Shown piece by piece: positions 25,280 to 34,572 of a DNA stretch of 64,000 nucleotides. Source of the DNA: Algoriphagus aquimarinus (GTDB lineage Bacteria; Bacteroidota; Bacteroidia; Cytophagales; Cyclobacteriaceae); the NCBI RefSeq assembly GCF_007997215.1, contig NZ_VORW01000004.1, positions 62,001 through 126,000 of the forward strand, read 5' to 3'. The first letter of the stretch is position 1. The number at the start of each line of letters is the position of its first letter. Under the pieces are notes generated by a model. That model was not told the origin of the DNA, did not search any database, and saw only the letters and a list, made by a program, of their open reading frames with translations. Both the position numbers and the translations under genes were made by a program.

Positions 25280-25735
25280 TTACTTCAAAATCTTGATCCC
25301 CACTGCTTCTACCCCTGATAATTGATCCTGTCGCATATACTGTAAGAGCGTGACACTTTTGGTACTCTGATCAAATAGGAAAGGAAGTGTGTCGTAGCGT
25401 GTGTACGAATTACCAAATCCCTCTCCCAGTGGCTCGCCGGACTTCGGGTCGAATAAAATCAGATTCACCAGCGTATTATCTAAAATCACACCTACCGAAT
25501 CCTTGCTGATGATTCTAATGTAACAGTTGGAAAAGGAATAATCCTCGTTAAACTTCACTGCCACCAGATCCGGAGTATTGATCAATTCCACTTCCTGAAG
25601 ATCAAAAATAAGGCTGTCCGAGACGCCCCAGTTTTGATTCGGTAAGCTTTTAAAATCCTCATAAATGCGCCCGTCTGTGCAGGCCCCACTTACGAGGATT
25701 AGTAATACAAGTAGGCAGTAATTTACCTTATTCAT
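25280..25735 (-). CDS. gldH: Gliding motility lipoprotein GldH
   Basis: I start it at the ATG at 25735, which yields MNKVNYCLLVLLILVSGACT, a lipoprotein signal with lipobox SGAC. The longer frame to 26155 runs antiparallel to nothing useful and lies inside the ricT gene in another frame. The 151-residue product matches GldH: GRIYEDFKSLPNQNWGVSD near the mature N-terminus and GFGNSYTRYDTLPFLFDQS later. GldH is an outer-membrane-directed lipoprotein needed for gliding in Flavobacterium and is linked to the gliding/type IX machinery. It overlaps the ricT stop codon by 8 nt, an arrangement seen in other Bacteroidota. Confidence 0.85.
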   Translation of the reverse strand: MNKVNYCLLVLLILVSGACTDGRIYEDFKSLPNQNWGVSDSLIFDLQEVELINTPDLVAVKFNEDYSFSNCYIRIISKDSVGVILDNTLVNLILFDPKSGEPLGEGFGNSYTRYDTLPFLFDQSTKSVTLLQYMRQDQLSGVEAVGIKILK

Positions 25736-27224
25736 TCCCAGGTTTATTTGGATTAGGCCCTTGGTTTTTTCTTGGTGGAAATTTCTTCTTTCCCTGTGGT
25801 TTTGGAGCAGCGTCTCCTGCATTAGCATTCCCTGTGTTGCCTTCAGTAGGTTTTGGCTTTTGCACATTTTGCCTTTTTGGAGCTGCGTTCGGTTCTTTAG
25901 CCTGCTGCGGTTGAGGTGCTGCTGGAGCCTGTCCTGCATTTGCATCAGGATTTCTAGGCTTATTTCTGTTCTTGTTATTTCTACGCTTTTTCGGCTGCTC
26001 TCCCGCAGGTCTCTGGTTTTGAGGAGCGTTCTGTTTCGCCTCAGGTTGAGCTGGTTTTGGAGCCGGTTTGTTTGGATTCTGTTGATTACGATTGTCTCCA
26101 GCAGTCCTGTTTTGTGGACGAGGCTTTTTCTTACGCTTTGGACTTGAGTTAGCAAACTTCTTATCCAAAAGCTCCAATTCCCGAGTTGACTTAGCTGCTA
26201 AATCTTCGATCTCAGAAGCTTCGTTGTAGGTAAGCGTAAAGACCTTAATGCCTTTCTCATTCAGTGCCTGAATCTCTTTCACGCGCTCGCAAGTGATGCT
26301 ATGCCAGTCGTTGTCGTTATTGTAGCTGAACCACATCAGCTTGCGGAAGATGTCCGTCTTCTGAAGTTTGGCTGGGCCAGATTCAGTTTGAAGCGGACGC
26401 TCCACGGCAGGGATATCTTTGATCGCATCCATGTAGGTGTCCAACTCGTAGTTTAGACAGCATTTAAGCCTTCCACACTGACCACTCAGTTTCCCTGGAT
26501 TCAGGGAAAGATTCTGATATCTGGCAGCAGAAGTACTTACATTTTTGAAATCAACAAGCCAGGTAGAGCAGCAAAGTTCTCTACCACAAACTCCGATTCC
26601 TCCAAGCCTGCCAGCTTCCTGACGAAGACTGATTTGGCGCATTTCTACGCGAATTCTGAATTCTCCCGCCAGTGCTTTGATTAACTCACGGAAATCAACC
26701 CGATCATCTGCAGAGTAATAGAAGGTAGCTTTGGAATTATCAGCCTGATATTCGATGTCAGACATTTTCATTTTAAGCCCAAATTCATCTACAATCTGGC
26801 GACATCTATAGAGTGTAGGGATCTCTCTGTTTTGAGCTTCACCCCATTTTTCCATGTCTTTTTGATTGGCGACACGGTATATTCTCAGGATTTCATCGTC
26901 ATCCCTGATTTTTCTTTTTTGCATTTGCAGACGAACAAGTTCGCCTTGAAGTGATACATAGCCGATGTGATGCCCGTTTGGGACGTCCACGACTACTGGA
27001 TCACCAGTATTTAAGGCAAGAAAATCTACATTTCTGTAGTACTCTTTTCTTCCTCCTTTGAATTTTATTTCGACAATATCAAAGTTGTCTACCTCGGGAA
27101 TTCCCATGTGAGATAGCCAATCGAAGACATTCATTTTATTACAATCACTCGTCCCGCAACTGCCGTTACTTTGGCAGCCTCCGGTTCCTCCTGAGGAGGT
27201 TGAGCATGTGCTACATCCAGACAT
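25728..27224 (-). CDS. ricT: RicT/YaaT (PSP1 domain) protein with long basic C-terminal tail
   Basis: A 498-residue protein. Residues 1-30 are Cys/Gly/Ser-rich (CSTCSTSSGGTGGC). The PSP1 core spans about 45-300 and has the conserved Cys motifs GVCGRELCCSTWL and CGRLKCCLNYE. These bind Fe-S clusters in the B. subtilis RicA/F/T complex, which controls RNase Y. The last 130 residues are a low-complexity Pro/Asn/Lys/Gln tail, probably disordered and perhaps RNA-binding. The N-terminal Cys-rich head and the tail are additions typical of Bacteroidota versions. It is co-directional with gldH and overlaps it. Confidence 0.85.
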   Translation of the reverse strand: MSGCSTCSTSSGGTGGCQSNGSCGTSDCNKMNVFDWLSHMGIPEVDNFDIVEIKFKGGRKEYYRNVDFLALNTGDPVVVDVPNGHHIGYVSLQGELVRLQMQKRKIRDDDEILRIYRVANQKDMEKWGEAQNREIPTLYRCRQIVDEFGLKMKMSDIEYQADNSKATFYYSADDRVDFRELIKALAGEFRIRVEMRQISLRQEAGRLGGIGVCGRELCCSTWLVDFKNVSTSAARYQNLSLNPGKLSGQCGRLKCCLNYELDTYMDAIKDIPAVERPLQTESGPAKLQKTDIFRKLMWFSYNNDNDWHSITCERVKEIQALNEKGIKVFTLTYNEASEIEDLAAKSTRELELLDKKFANSSPKRKKKPRPQNRTAGDNRNQQNPNKPAPKPAQPEAKQNAPQNQRPAGEQPKKRRNNKNRNKPRNPDANAGQAPAAPQPQQAKEPNAAPKRQNVQKPKPTEGNTGNANAGDAAPKPQGKKKFPPRKNQGPNPNKPGNE

Positions 27225-27267
27225 AATATATAGACAGGGGCAAAGCCCTGGTTAGTTTTGGGTTTAA

Positions 27268-28554
27268 TTACATTAAGTTCAGAATATCCATTCCGATATC
27301 CTTGCGGTAATAAGCCTGGTCCCAAGTGATTCCTTTTACAGTTGTGAATGCGTTACTCAGCGCTTCTTGTAAGGATTCACCTCTACCGGTCACGGCTATT
27401 ACCCGACCACCTTGGTTGACTAATTCACCTTTGTCATTTCTGCCAGTGCCAGCATGAAAAATCTCTGCACCTACGGCAGATTCTGGGAGGGAAATGACCT
27501 TTCCTTTTTCGTAAGAACCAGGATAACCACCACTTACCATTACTACTGTAGTGGTAAAATCAGGAGAGATTTTCAATTCGTAAGAATCCAGAGTCCCCGT
27601 GCCGATTCCATGAAGCAAGGCCAAGAAATCACTTTCAATTCTAGGTAATACTGCCTCTGTTTCCGGATCACCCATGCGTACATTGTACTCAATCACTTGT
27701 GGTTCTCCATCGTTATTCATCAGGCCAATGAACAGGAATCCCTTGTATGGTATATTTTCTTTAGCTAGGCCTTCTACGGTAGGCTTCACTACCTTTTCTT
27801 CCACTTTGGACATAAATGCTGCATCTGCGAAAATCACAGGGCTTACAGCTCCCATTCCTCCGGTATTCAATCCAGTATCGCCTTCCCCGATGCGTTTATA
27901 GTCTTTCGCCTCCGGCAAAATCTTATAGTTTTTCCCATCAGTAGCCACAAATACAGAAAGCTCAATTCCCGTAAGAAATTCTTCAATCACCACCTTGGAA
28001 GATGCTTCGCCAAATTTTTTATCCAAAAGCATTTCCTTCAAGGAAGTTTTTGCCTCCTCCAGCGTCAAGCAGATCAGCACGCCTTTTCCGGCGGCAAGTC
28101 CATCTGCTTTCAATACTATAGGAAGATTTTGTTTGTCCAAATAGGCTAAACCTGCTTCCAGTTGTGCGGCAGTGAAGGTCTCATAGGCTGCAGTCGGGAC
28201 ATTGTTCCTTTGCATAAAGCGCTTAGAAAAGTCCTTGCTTCCTTCTAGTGTAGCTCCGAGTTGAGACGGTCCTACCACTGGGATTTCGGCAGTTTCTGGT
28301 TGAGTCAATAGGTAATCAACTATACCTTTGACCAAAGGCTCTTCAGGGCCTACGACTACTAGACCTATATTTTTTGATGTGATAAAATCTCGGATTGCAT
28401 CAAAATCAGTGATGCTGATGTTGACATTGGTAGCTATGTTTTCTGTGCCGGCATTGCCTGGGGCTACATATAATTGGGTACAATTGATACTTTGTACGAT
28501 CTTCCAAGCGAAAGCATGTTCTCTGCCTCCACTTCCTAATAAGAGTATATTCAT
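27268..28554 (-). CDS. purD: Phosphoribosylamine-glycine ligase (GARS)
   Basis: A 428-residue ATP-grasp enzyme of purine synthesis that joins glycine to phosphoribosylamine. The N-terminal domain starts MNILLLGSGGREHAFAWK, and VVVGPEEPLVKGIVD lies at about 70-84. The ATP-grasp region shows LKADGLAAGKGV and the metal-binding VIEYNVRMGDPETE. Normal length, stand-alone (not fused to PurM or PurN). It lies 14 nt after recQ on the same strand and may be co-transcribed with it. Confidence 0.96.
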   Translation of the reverse strand: MNILLLGSGGREHAFAWKIVQSINCTQLYVAPGNAGTENIATNVNISITDFDAIRDFITSKNIGLVVVGPEEPLVKGIVDYLLTQPETAEIPVVGPSQLGATLEGSKDFSKRFMQRNNVPTAAYETFTAAQLEAGLAYLDKQNLPIVLKADGLAAGKGVLICLTLEEAKTSLKEMLLDKKFGEASSKVVIEEFLTGIELSVFVATDGKNYKILPEAKDYKRIGEGDTGLNTGGMGAVSPVIFADAAFMSKVEEKVVKPTVEGLAKENIPYKGFLFIGLMNNDGEPQVIEYNVRMGDPETEAVLPRIESDFLALLHGIGTGTLDSYELKISPDFTTTVVMVSGGYPGSYEKGKVISLPESAVGAEIFHAGTGRNDKGELVNQGGRVIAVTGRGESLQEALSNAFTTVKGITWDQAYYRKDIGMDILNLM

Positions 28555-28568
28555 TGACTCAGTTCAAG

Positions 28569-30746
28569 TTAATTAGCATGCTCAGAGATGAATTTGATTC
28601 GGTAGACTCGCAATTCGTCTTCTGCAAAATCTTCATCCTCCAATTCTTCTAAGGCTGCTTTAATCTGATCACTCGTAGCGTTCATGAAATAATCGTGGAG
28701 CATATCCTCCCGATCTTCATCCATGATACTCTCTATGTAGTAATCTATATTTAGTTTAGTTCCGCTATAAATGATCTGCTCTATCTCGTGAAGAAGATCA
28801 CTTAAACTCATGTTGAGGTTCTCGGCGACCTCATCCAGACCAATCTTGCGGTCGATTTGCTGGATTATTGAAATTTTTACTTTAGATCTCGTTCCTGATG
28901 ATTTGACTACGACATCTGAAGCGGTTTCGATCTCGTTTTCCTCTACGTAATTCGCGATCAATTTCAAGAATGAAGACCCGAATTTAACGACTTTTCCCAT
29001 ACCAACTCCTATGATCTGAGCTAGCTCCTCACGTGTGGTTGGATATACTGTAGCCATTTCTTCTAAAGAAGGATCCTGAAAGATGACGTAAGGAGGAAGA
29101 CCTTTGGAGCGCGCGACTTTTTTTCGTTCTGCTTTTAACAGTTCGAATAGCTTTTCATCATATGCGATGCCTGCACTGATATCTAGTTCAGCCTGCCCTG
29201 TCTGTACTTCTGCTGCGAAATCATGATCATTATAGAGATTGATTTCAAAAGGTGATTCAAGAAAATCCTTGCCTTTAGGAGTGATTTTCAGCACACCGTA
29301 ACTTTCGATGTCTTTTTCCAGCATATTGAGAATCATCACCTGACGGATTACTCCTATCCAGGTTTTCTCTGTGCTTTCTTTTCCCTTTCCGTAGACTGGA
29401 AGTTTGTCATGCGAATAACTCACCACGTAATCAGTTGATTCGCCTATGATCACCTTGACTAGATGCTCAAGACCAAATCTCTCGTTGGTTTGCTGGGCTG
29501 CTTCTAAAACAATGCTGACCATGTCCATTCCTTCGAAAGTCTCTCGGGCCCGCTTACAATTGTCGCAAAAGCCACAGTCATCATTCATAGTCTCTCCGAA
29601 GTAATTCAAGATGAATTTTCTTCGGCAAACACCTGTTTCTGCAAACGCTGCCATTTCCTGCAAGAGGATTCTAGCATTTTCCCGTTCGGTAACTGGTTTG
29701 TCCTTGTTGAATTTATCAAGCTTTACGATGTCTTCATATCTGTAAAACATGAGGCAATGCCCTTCTAGTCCATCACGGCCAGCACGACCAGTTTCCTGAT
29801 AATATCCTTCCAAAGATTTTGGAACGTCGTAATGAATCACATAGCGCACATCAGGCTTATCAATTCCCATCCCAAATGCAATTGTTGCTACGATTACATC
29901 TAATTCTTCATTGAGGAAATCATCTTGAGTCTTGATTCTAACAGAGGAATCCAGGCCGGCATGATAAGGAGCTGCGTTGATTTGATTTACAATTAGCAGC
30001 TGTGCGATTTCCTCTACTTTTTTACGGCTGAGGCAATAGATGATTCCAGATTTCCCTTTGTGCCCCTTGATGAATTTGATCAAATCCTTCTTCGAATCAT
30101 TCTTTACTTTGGGACGAATCTCATAGAAAAGATTGGTCCTGTTGAAAGAAGACTTGAATAAATCTGCCTCTTCCATCTGAAGATTGCGCTGTATATCCTG
30201 CTGTACTTTTGGTGTAGCAGTGGCTGTCAGTGCTATTATCGGTAAATCAGGTGCTATCTGAGCAATTATTGATTTGATTCTCCTGTACTCCGGACGGAAA
30301 TCGTGGCCCCACTCTGATATACAATGTGCTTCATCAATGGCTACAAAACTGAGTTCTACAGATTTGAGAAACTCTACGTTTTCCTCCTTGGTCAAAGACT
30401 CCGGGGCGACATATAGTAGTTTCGTCTTTTTACTACGAACTTCACTTTTGACGCGTGCTGCTTCAGATTTATTCAGAGTAGAATTGAGGAAATGAGCATT
30501 TATTCCCAAAGCCTGCAACTGATCCACCTGATTTTTCATCAAAGCTATCAAAGGAGAAATGACTATAGCTGTCCCATCCTTGATTACGGCGGGTAATTGA
30601 TAGCATAAAGATTTGCCAGCGCCCGTAGGCATTATGACGAATGTATTTCGTTTGTTAAGCAAGTTATCCACGATCAACTCCTGGTTTCCTCGGAACTGAC
30701 TGAATCCAAAGATTTTTTTAAGATCTGCTTTTACTTTTTCTTCCAC
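28569..30746 (-). CDS. recQ: ATP-dependent DNA helicase RecQ
   Basis: A 725-residue superfamily 2 helicase. Walker A is PTGAGKSLCYQLP, motif II is DEAH, motif III is ALTATAT, and motif VI is YYQETGRAGRDG. The RQC zinc site is seen as CRRKFILNYFG followed by DDCGFCDNCKR. The HRDC domain includes LPPYVIFQDPSLEEMA, after which a C-terminal helical extension follows (to about 725). It unwinds 3' to 5' and works in recombinational repair and fork restart. Starts at an ATG at 30746; a short divergent intergenic region separates it from kdsD. Confidence 0.95.
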   Translation of the reverse strand: MEEKVKADLKKIFGFSQFRGNQELIVDNLLNKRNTFVIMPTGAGKSLCYQLPAVIKDGTAIVISPLIALMKNQVDQLQALGINAHFLNSTLNKSEAARVKSEVRSKKTKLLYVAPESLTKEENVEFLKSVELSFVAIDEAHCISEWGHDFRPEYRRIKSIIAQIAPDLPIIALTATATPKVQQDIQRNLQMEEADLFKSSFNRTNLFYEIRPKVKNDSKKDLIKFIKGHKGKSGIIYCLSRKKVEEIAQLLIVNQINAAPYHAGLDSSVRIKTQDDFLNEELDVIVATIAFGMGIDKPDVRYVIHYDVPKSLEGYYQETGRAGRDGLEGHCLMFYRYEDIVKLDKFNKDKPVTERENARILLQEMAAFAETGVCRRKFILNYFGETMNDDCGFCDNCKRARETFEGMDMVSIVLEAAQQTNERFGLEHLVKVIIGESTDYVVSYSHDKLPVYGKGKESTEKTWIGVIRQVMILNMLEKDIESYGVLKITPKGKDFLESPFEINLYNDHDFAAEVQTGQAELDISAGIAYDEKLFELLKAERKKVARSKGLPPYVIFQDPSLEEMATVYPTTREELAQIIGVGMGKVVKFGSSFLKLIANYVEENEIETASDVVVKSSGTRSKVKISIIQQIDRKIGLDEVAENLNMSLSDLLHEIEQIIYSGTKLNIDYYIESIMDEDREDMLHDYFMNATSDQIKAALEELEDEDFAEDELRVYRIKFISEHAN

Positions 30747-30842
30747 TTGTTAGGGGGCTAAAAGGGTAACTAAAGCCTGTAAACAGGAATGATTTATTAC
30801 ATTTATACCCAGGTCCAAAACTAGTTATAAACGCAGGTAAAA

Positions 30843-31811
30843 TTGAATTTAGCTAAAAATATTAGAAATACAGCCACGAGAGTATTGCAAAACGAGGCGC
30901 AGGCAGTGTTAAATCTTGTTGATTTTTTAGATAGTGATTTTGAAGCCTGTGTTGAGCATATTTTGACTTCCAATGGCAGGGTGGTAATTACAGGTGTTGG
31001 GAAAAGTGCACTTATAGCCAATAAGATTGTTGCCACGCTTAATTCTACTGGTACTCCAGCACTTTTTATGCATGCTGCAGACGCTTTACACGGTGATCTG
31101 GGGATGATACTGGAAAATGATATTATCATCTGCATTTCCAAAAGTGGCAACACACCAGAGATTAAAGTTCTGGTTCCCTTGCTCAAAAAACTTGGTTCCA
31201 AGCTCGTGGCCTTGGTGAGTAACACTAAAAGTTACCTTGCTGAGCAGGCTGATTATGTGTTGAATGCAAGTATAGGGGAAGAAGCATGTCCGCATAATTT
31301 GGCTCCAACGACCAGTACCACTGCCCATATGGCTCTGGGAGATGCTTTGGCAGTTTGCTTACTCGAAGCCAGAGGCTTTACCTCTGAGGATTTTGCTAAA
31401 TACCATCCTGGTGGTTCTTTGGGCAAGCAGTTGTATCTTAGAGTAGGAGATGTGTTGGGAGGAAATGAAATCCCAATTGTTTCTGAAAATGCGGGATTGG
31501 CTGAGGTAATTCTTGAAATATCCGGTAAAAGGCTTGGAGCGACGTCGGTAGTGGATGTGGAGGGAAATTTAAAAGGAATTATCACTGATGGAGATTTGCG
31601 AAGAATGCTACAAAAATCACTCGACATTCATTTGCTCAAGGCCGCTGACATCATGACTGTAAATCCTAAATCTATTTCAACCCAAGAATACGCCATTCGT
31701 GCACTGAATATGATGAAAAATCATAATATCACTCAACTCGTGGCAATGAATGGGGATAAAATCGCAGGTTTTGTCCATATTCATGAATTGATGAAAGAAG
31801 GAATTGTTTAA
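30843..31811 (+). CDS. kdsD: Arabinose-5-phosphate isomerase (KdsD/KpsF/GutQ family)
   Basis: A 322-residue protein: SIS domain (about 38-180; GVGKSALIANKI, HGDLGMI, CISKSGNTPEIK) followed by two CBS domains (about 205-320). The enzyme makes arabinose 5-phosphate from ribulose 5-phosphate for Kdo synthesis in lipopolysaccharide. The start is a TTG at 30843: an in-frame stop lies at 30828-30830 and the family N-terminus (NIRNTATRVLQNEAQAVLNL) begins immediately after, with no ATG in between. It is followed by manC after 8 nt, so the two probably form a surface-polysaccharide unit. Confidence 0.92.
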   Translation: MNLAKNIRNTATRVLQNEAQAVLNLVDFLDSDFEACVEHILTSNGRVVITGVGKSALIANKIVATLNSTGTPALFMHAADALHGDLGMILENDIIICISKSGNTPEIKVLVPLLKKLGSKLVALVSNTKSYLAEQADYVLNASIGEEACPHNLAPTTSTTAHMALGDALAVCLLEARGFTSEDFAKYHPGGSLGKQLYLRVGDVLGGNEIPIVSENAGLAEVILEISGKRLGATSVVDVEGNLKGIITDGDLRRMLQKSLDIHLLKAADIMTVNPKSISTQEYAIRALNMMKNHNITQLVAMNGDKIAGFVHIHELMKEGIV

Positions 31812-31819
31812 TTTTTGAC

Positions 31820-32890
31820 ATGCACGATAAACCCTATATTCTAATAATGGCCGGAGGAATTGGCTCCAGATTTTGGCCCTATAGTCGAAGAAAGAGGCCA
31901 AAACAATTTTTGGATATTCTAGGAACAGGTCGTACGCTCTTGCAAATGACGTTTGATCGTTTTGCAGATATTGCCGAACCTGAGCAGTTTGTCGTCATTA
32001 CTTACAGAAAATACCTTCCGCTAGTCAAAGAGCAATTACCGGAATTGAAGGATCATCAGATCCTTACCGAACCCATGCGGAAAAATACGGCGACTTGCAT
32101 CGCTTATGCTACGTACAGAATTCATTCATTAGACCCAAAAGCCACTATAATCGTCACTCCGGCAGATCATCTGATTCTGCAGGAGAGGAAATTTACTCGT
32201 ATATTAAATAAGGCTGTTGAAGAAGCTCAGGAGGGGAAATTAATTACTCTGGGGATTCAGCCGAACAGGCCAGAAACGGGCTATGGCTATATTCAATACA
32301 TAGAGAAGCCAGGGGCACATGCATTTCGGGTAAAGACCTTCACTGAAAAGCCGAACTCAAAACTTGCTAAGACTTTTATGGAAAGCGGGGATTTTGTCTG
32401 GAATTCAGGGATGTTTGTTTGGCAAGCCAAGAGTCTTATCCATGCTTTTGAAAAGCATATGCCGGATATGGCAGAAGTTTTTGAGGAAGGAAGGGATATC
32501 TACGGCACTGATAAAGAGGCTGAATTTGTATCACGCGCCTATACTCAATTGAAAAATATATCCATAGACTATGGAGTCATGGAAAAGTCAAATCATGTTT
32601 ATGTAATTCTTGGTGATTTTGGGTGGTCGGATTTGGGATCCTGGAATAGTTTGTATGATCTGAGAGAAAAGGATGAAAACAACAATGTGGTAGATGCAAA
32701 TGCGATTCTATATGATACTGAAAACAGCTACATTAAAGTGGATAGTGGCAAGTTAGTGGTCGTACAGGGCCTCGATAATTATCTGGTAAATGAGACCGAT
32801 AATGTGCTGCTTATTTGTAAGCTCGATGCAGAGAAGAAATTCCGCGAGTTCGTATCCAATGCCAAAAAGAAGGGCGAGGACTTTATCTGA
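31820..32890 (+). CDS. manC: Mannose-1-phosphate guanylyltransferase
   Basis: A 356-residue sugar nucleotidyltransferase producing GDP-mannose for glycoconjugates. The signature AGGIGSRFWPYSRRKRPKQF is at about 11-30, with the pyrophosphorylase Lys in it. ITPADH-like VTPADHLI, TEKPNSK and WNSGMFVW are all present. It lacks the C-terminal isomerase domain of bifunctional enzymes (the family's shorter form, about 350 aa). It follows kdsD closely and ends before a strong terminator. Confidence 0.93.
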   Translation: MHDKPYILIMAGGIGSRFWPYSRRKRPKQFLDILGTGRTLLQMTFDRFADIAEPEQFVVITYRKYLPLVKEQLPELKDHQILTEPMRKNTATCIAYATYRIHSLDPKATIIVTPADHLILQERKFTRILNKAVEEAQEGKLITLGIQPNRPETGYGYIQYIEKPGAHAFRVKTFTEKPNSKLAKTFMESGDFVWNSGMFVWQAKSLIHAFEKHMPDMAEVFEEGRDIYGTDKEAEFVSRAYTQLKNISIDYGVMEKSNHVYVILGDFGWSDLGSWNSLYDLREKDENNNVVDANAILYDTENSYIKVDSGKLVVVQGLDNYLVNETDNVLLICKLDAEKKFREFVSNAKKKGEDFI

Positions 32891-32933
32891 TTTTTTTTAG
32901 TAACAGGTTTAGGGTGGTTTTGCGCAGATGAGC

Positions 32934-32967
32934 TATCCTGCTTCTCCAGAAGCAGGATATGATTTTT
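32934..32967 (+). terminator. Rho-independent terminator after manC
   Basis: TATCCTGCTTCT (32934-32945) pairs with AGAAGCAGGATA (32948-32959), a 12-bp inverted repeat with a very short loop, followed by TGATTTTT on the plus strand. It ends the kdsD-manC unit in front of the convergent ROK gene. Confidence 0.8.
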
Positions 32968-32997
32968 CATTCGCTTGGTTAATAGTAAAGCTGAGAT

Positions 32998-34245
32998 TTA
33001 CCCCAGTCGATTGATTACATCTTCGAATAGTTGTTCGTTTACTACGGCCACACCACCCAAAAGGCCTACATCTTCACCTAATTGATACAGTACGAGTTGT
33101 GATTTTTCGCGTGATTTGGCCATGCTGTAGATATTCAATGCCTGTTGGATCGGGGTGATCAAATATTGATTGGCTTCGGCTACAGACCCACCGATGATGA
33201 TCAACTCTGGGTTTAGCACCTGGATAAGCATGGAAATCCCACGTCCTAAATCCAAGCCTGCTTCCGAGAGAATCGTAATCGCTCGCTGATCACCGGACAA
33301 TGCCGCTTCTACGACTAGGCTTGGTTCGATACTTCCTTCTTGGTCTCTTGCCATTCGGGCTAGTATGCTGTCTTTATCGAGCTTGATAGCTGCCTCCGCC
33401 ATTTTGACGATAGCGGTACCAGAAGCTACAGCCTCCAAACATCCTTTTTTACCACAAATACAGGAGACATCTCTAGATTCGAAAATAGGAGAGTGGCTAA
33501 ACTCACCGGCGAAACCGGAGCCGCCTTGATATAGTTTGCCGTCTATGATGATGCCTAGGCCTATTCCCCATCCGATGAAGAGGCCAAGTACATTCTTGTA
33601 ATGATGATCAGTAGCGAATTTAAACTCAGCCAGAGTCATTGCCCTGGCATCGTTCTCTAGGAATATTTTTTTAGAAAATCTTGTTTCCAGATTTTCAAGA
33701 AGGGTGTTTTTGCCAAATCTCAGGTAAGTATAATTTACTCCCCCAATAGAATCCGTTAAACCCGGCATGGAAAACCCTATGGCTATTACTTTTTCCTCAG
33801 GAATTCCGGTCTTGATGAGATAAGCTTCGATCAGCTCACAGATATGGTCAAAGGTCTCCTTCTCGTTATCTAAACTGATTTTATGGCTTTCTTTTTCCGT
33901 TACAATGGTTTGATTGCAGGAATAGAGCGCGAGATTCATGTTGAACTTGGAAAGATCCACAGACAACACGTAGAAAGCATCGGGTGCAAGTCTGTATAAA
34001 TCAGGCTTTCTGCCTCCTTGGGATTCGGCGCGTCCCTGTTTGATGACTTCTCCACTTATCATCAAATCCCCCAGCAGCGAATTGACGGTTGGTAAGGATA
34101 TTCCAACTTCAGCACAGATTTCACTGGCGGTATTGGCTCCTTTGGTGTAAAGGTTTTTAATAATCTTAATTTTGTTGAGGTAGCTTTTGATTTCTACCAC
34201 TCCGTCCATTTTGTCGATTACCTGTTGAGGGTTTATTAGATGCAT
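32998..34245 (-). CDS. ROK family transcriptional regulator
   Basis: A 415-residue repressor-type protein. An N-terminal winged helix (about 25-85; TASEICAEVGISLPTVNSLLGDL) is joined to a ROK sugar-kinase-like domain. The zinc-binding motif is CICGKKGCLEAVASG and the Gly-rich sugar-binding stretch GWGIGLGIIIDG. The layout is that of NagC/Mlc/XylR regulators, which respond to sugars or sugar phosphates. The neighbouring esterase-like genes hint at a role in carbohydrate use, but no operator was identified. ATG at 34245. Confidence 0.92.
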   Translation of the reverse strand: MHLINPQQVIDKMDGVVEIKSYLNKIKIIKNLYTKGANTASEICAEVGISLPTVNSLLGDLMISGEVIKQGRAESQGGRKPDLYRLAPDAFYVLSVDLSKFNMNLALYSCNQTIVTEKESHKISLDNEKETFDHICELIEAYLIKTGIPEEKVIAIGFSMPGLTDSIGGVNYTYLRFGKNTLLENLETRFSKKIFLENDARAMTLAEFKFATDHHYKNVLGLFIGWGIGLGIIIDGKLYQGGSGFAGEFSHSPIFESRDVSCICGKKGCLEAVASGTAIVKMAEAAIKLDKDSILARMARDQEGSIEPSLVVEAALSGDQRAITILSEAGLDLGRGISMLIQVLNPELIIIGGSVAEANQYLITPIQQALNIYSMAKSREKSQLVLYQLGEDVGLLGGVAVVNEQLFEDVINRLG

Positions 34246-34572
34246 AGGTTCAAGTTAAACTTGAATTACGGTAATTTTTAATCTTCAAAAAATACTTTTC
34301 CAAAAAAATAAGATAACCGGAGTGTATTTGTTGGTGTATCTAGGAATAATTGAGTGTTTTGGTCTTGTTTTCATAAAATAATTTAAAGTCAAGAAGATTG
34401 TGGAAGGATTTATTTTCAGAATGAAATAAGTATTTTTGAGAAATGTATTACTGAAAACAATATGAATTTAACAGACATTGATGCCGATCTGGGCAAAGAA
34501 GAGGTACCCTAGAGAAATGTAATTATTGAAGAAGTTTCAACTATTATTTGAGGGCTTTGACTTTTAAATAGC
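34246..34572. other. Gap between the ROK gene and the GNAT pseudogene
   Basis: About 330 nt of A/T-rich sequence. I see no gene of convincing length, no terminator and no repeat. A 15-codon open frame at 34462-34509 on the plus strand is probably chance. Confidence 0.4.

Noticed and set aside
25761..26147. 128-codon plus-strand open frame antisense to ricT
   Set aside because: It is the mirror of the Pro/Asn/Lys-rich tail; Ser/Trp/Leu/Arg-rich with no recognisable features.
25736..26155. Long upstream extension of the gldH reading frame
   Set aside because: It lies wholly inside ricT in another frame, in the low-complexity tail-coding part, and would precede a clear lipoprotein signal. The ATG at 25735 is the sensible start.
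34462..34509. 15-codon plus-strand frame starting MNLTDIDADLGKEE
   Set aside because: Too short, no context and no terminator or promoter; considered as a leader peptide but there are no repeated codons and no downstream gene on that strand.
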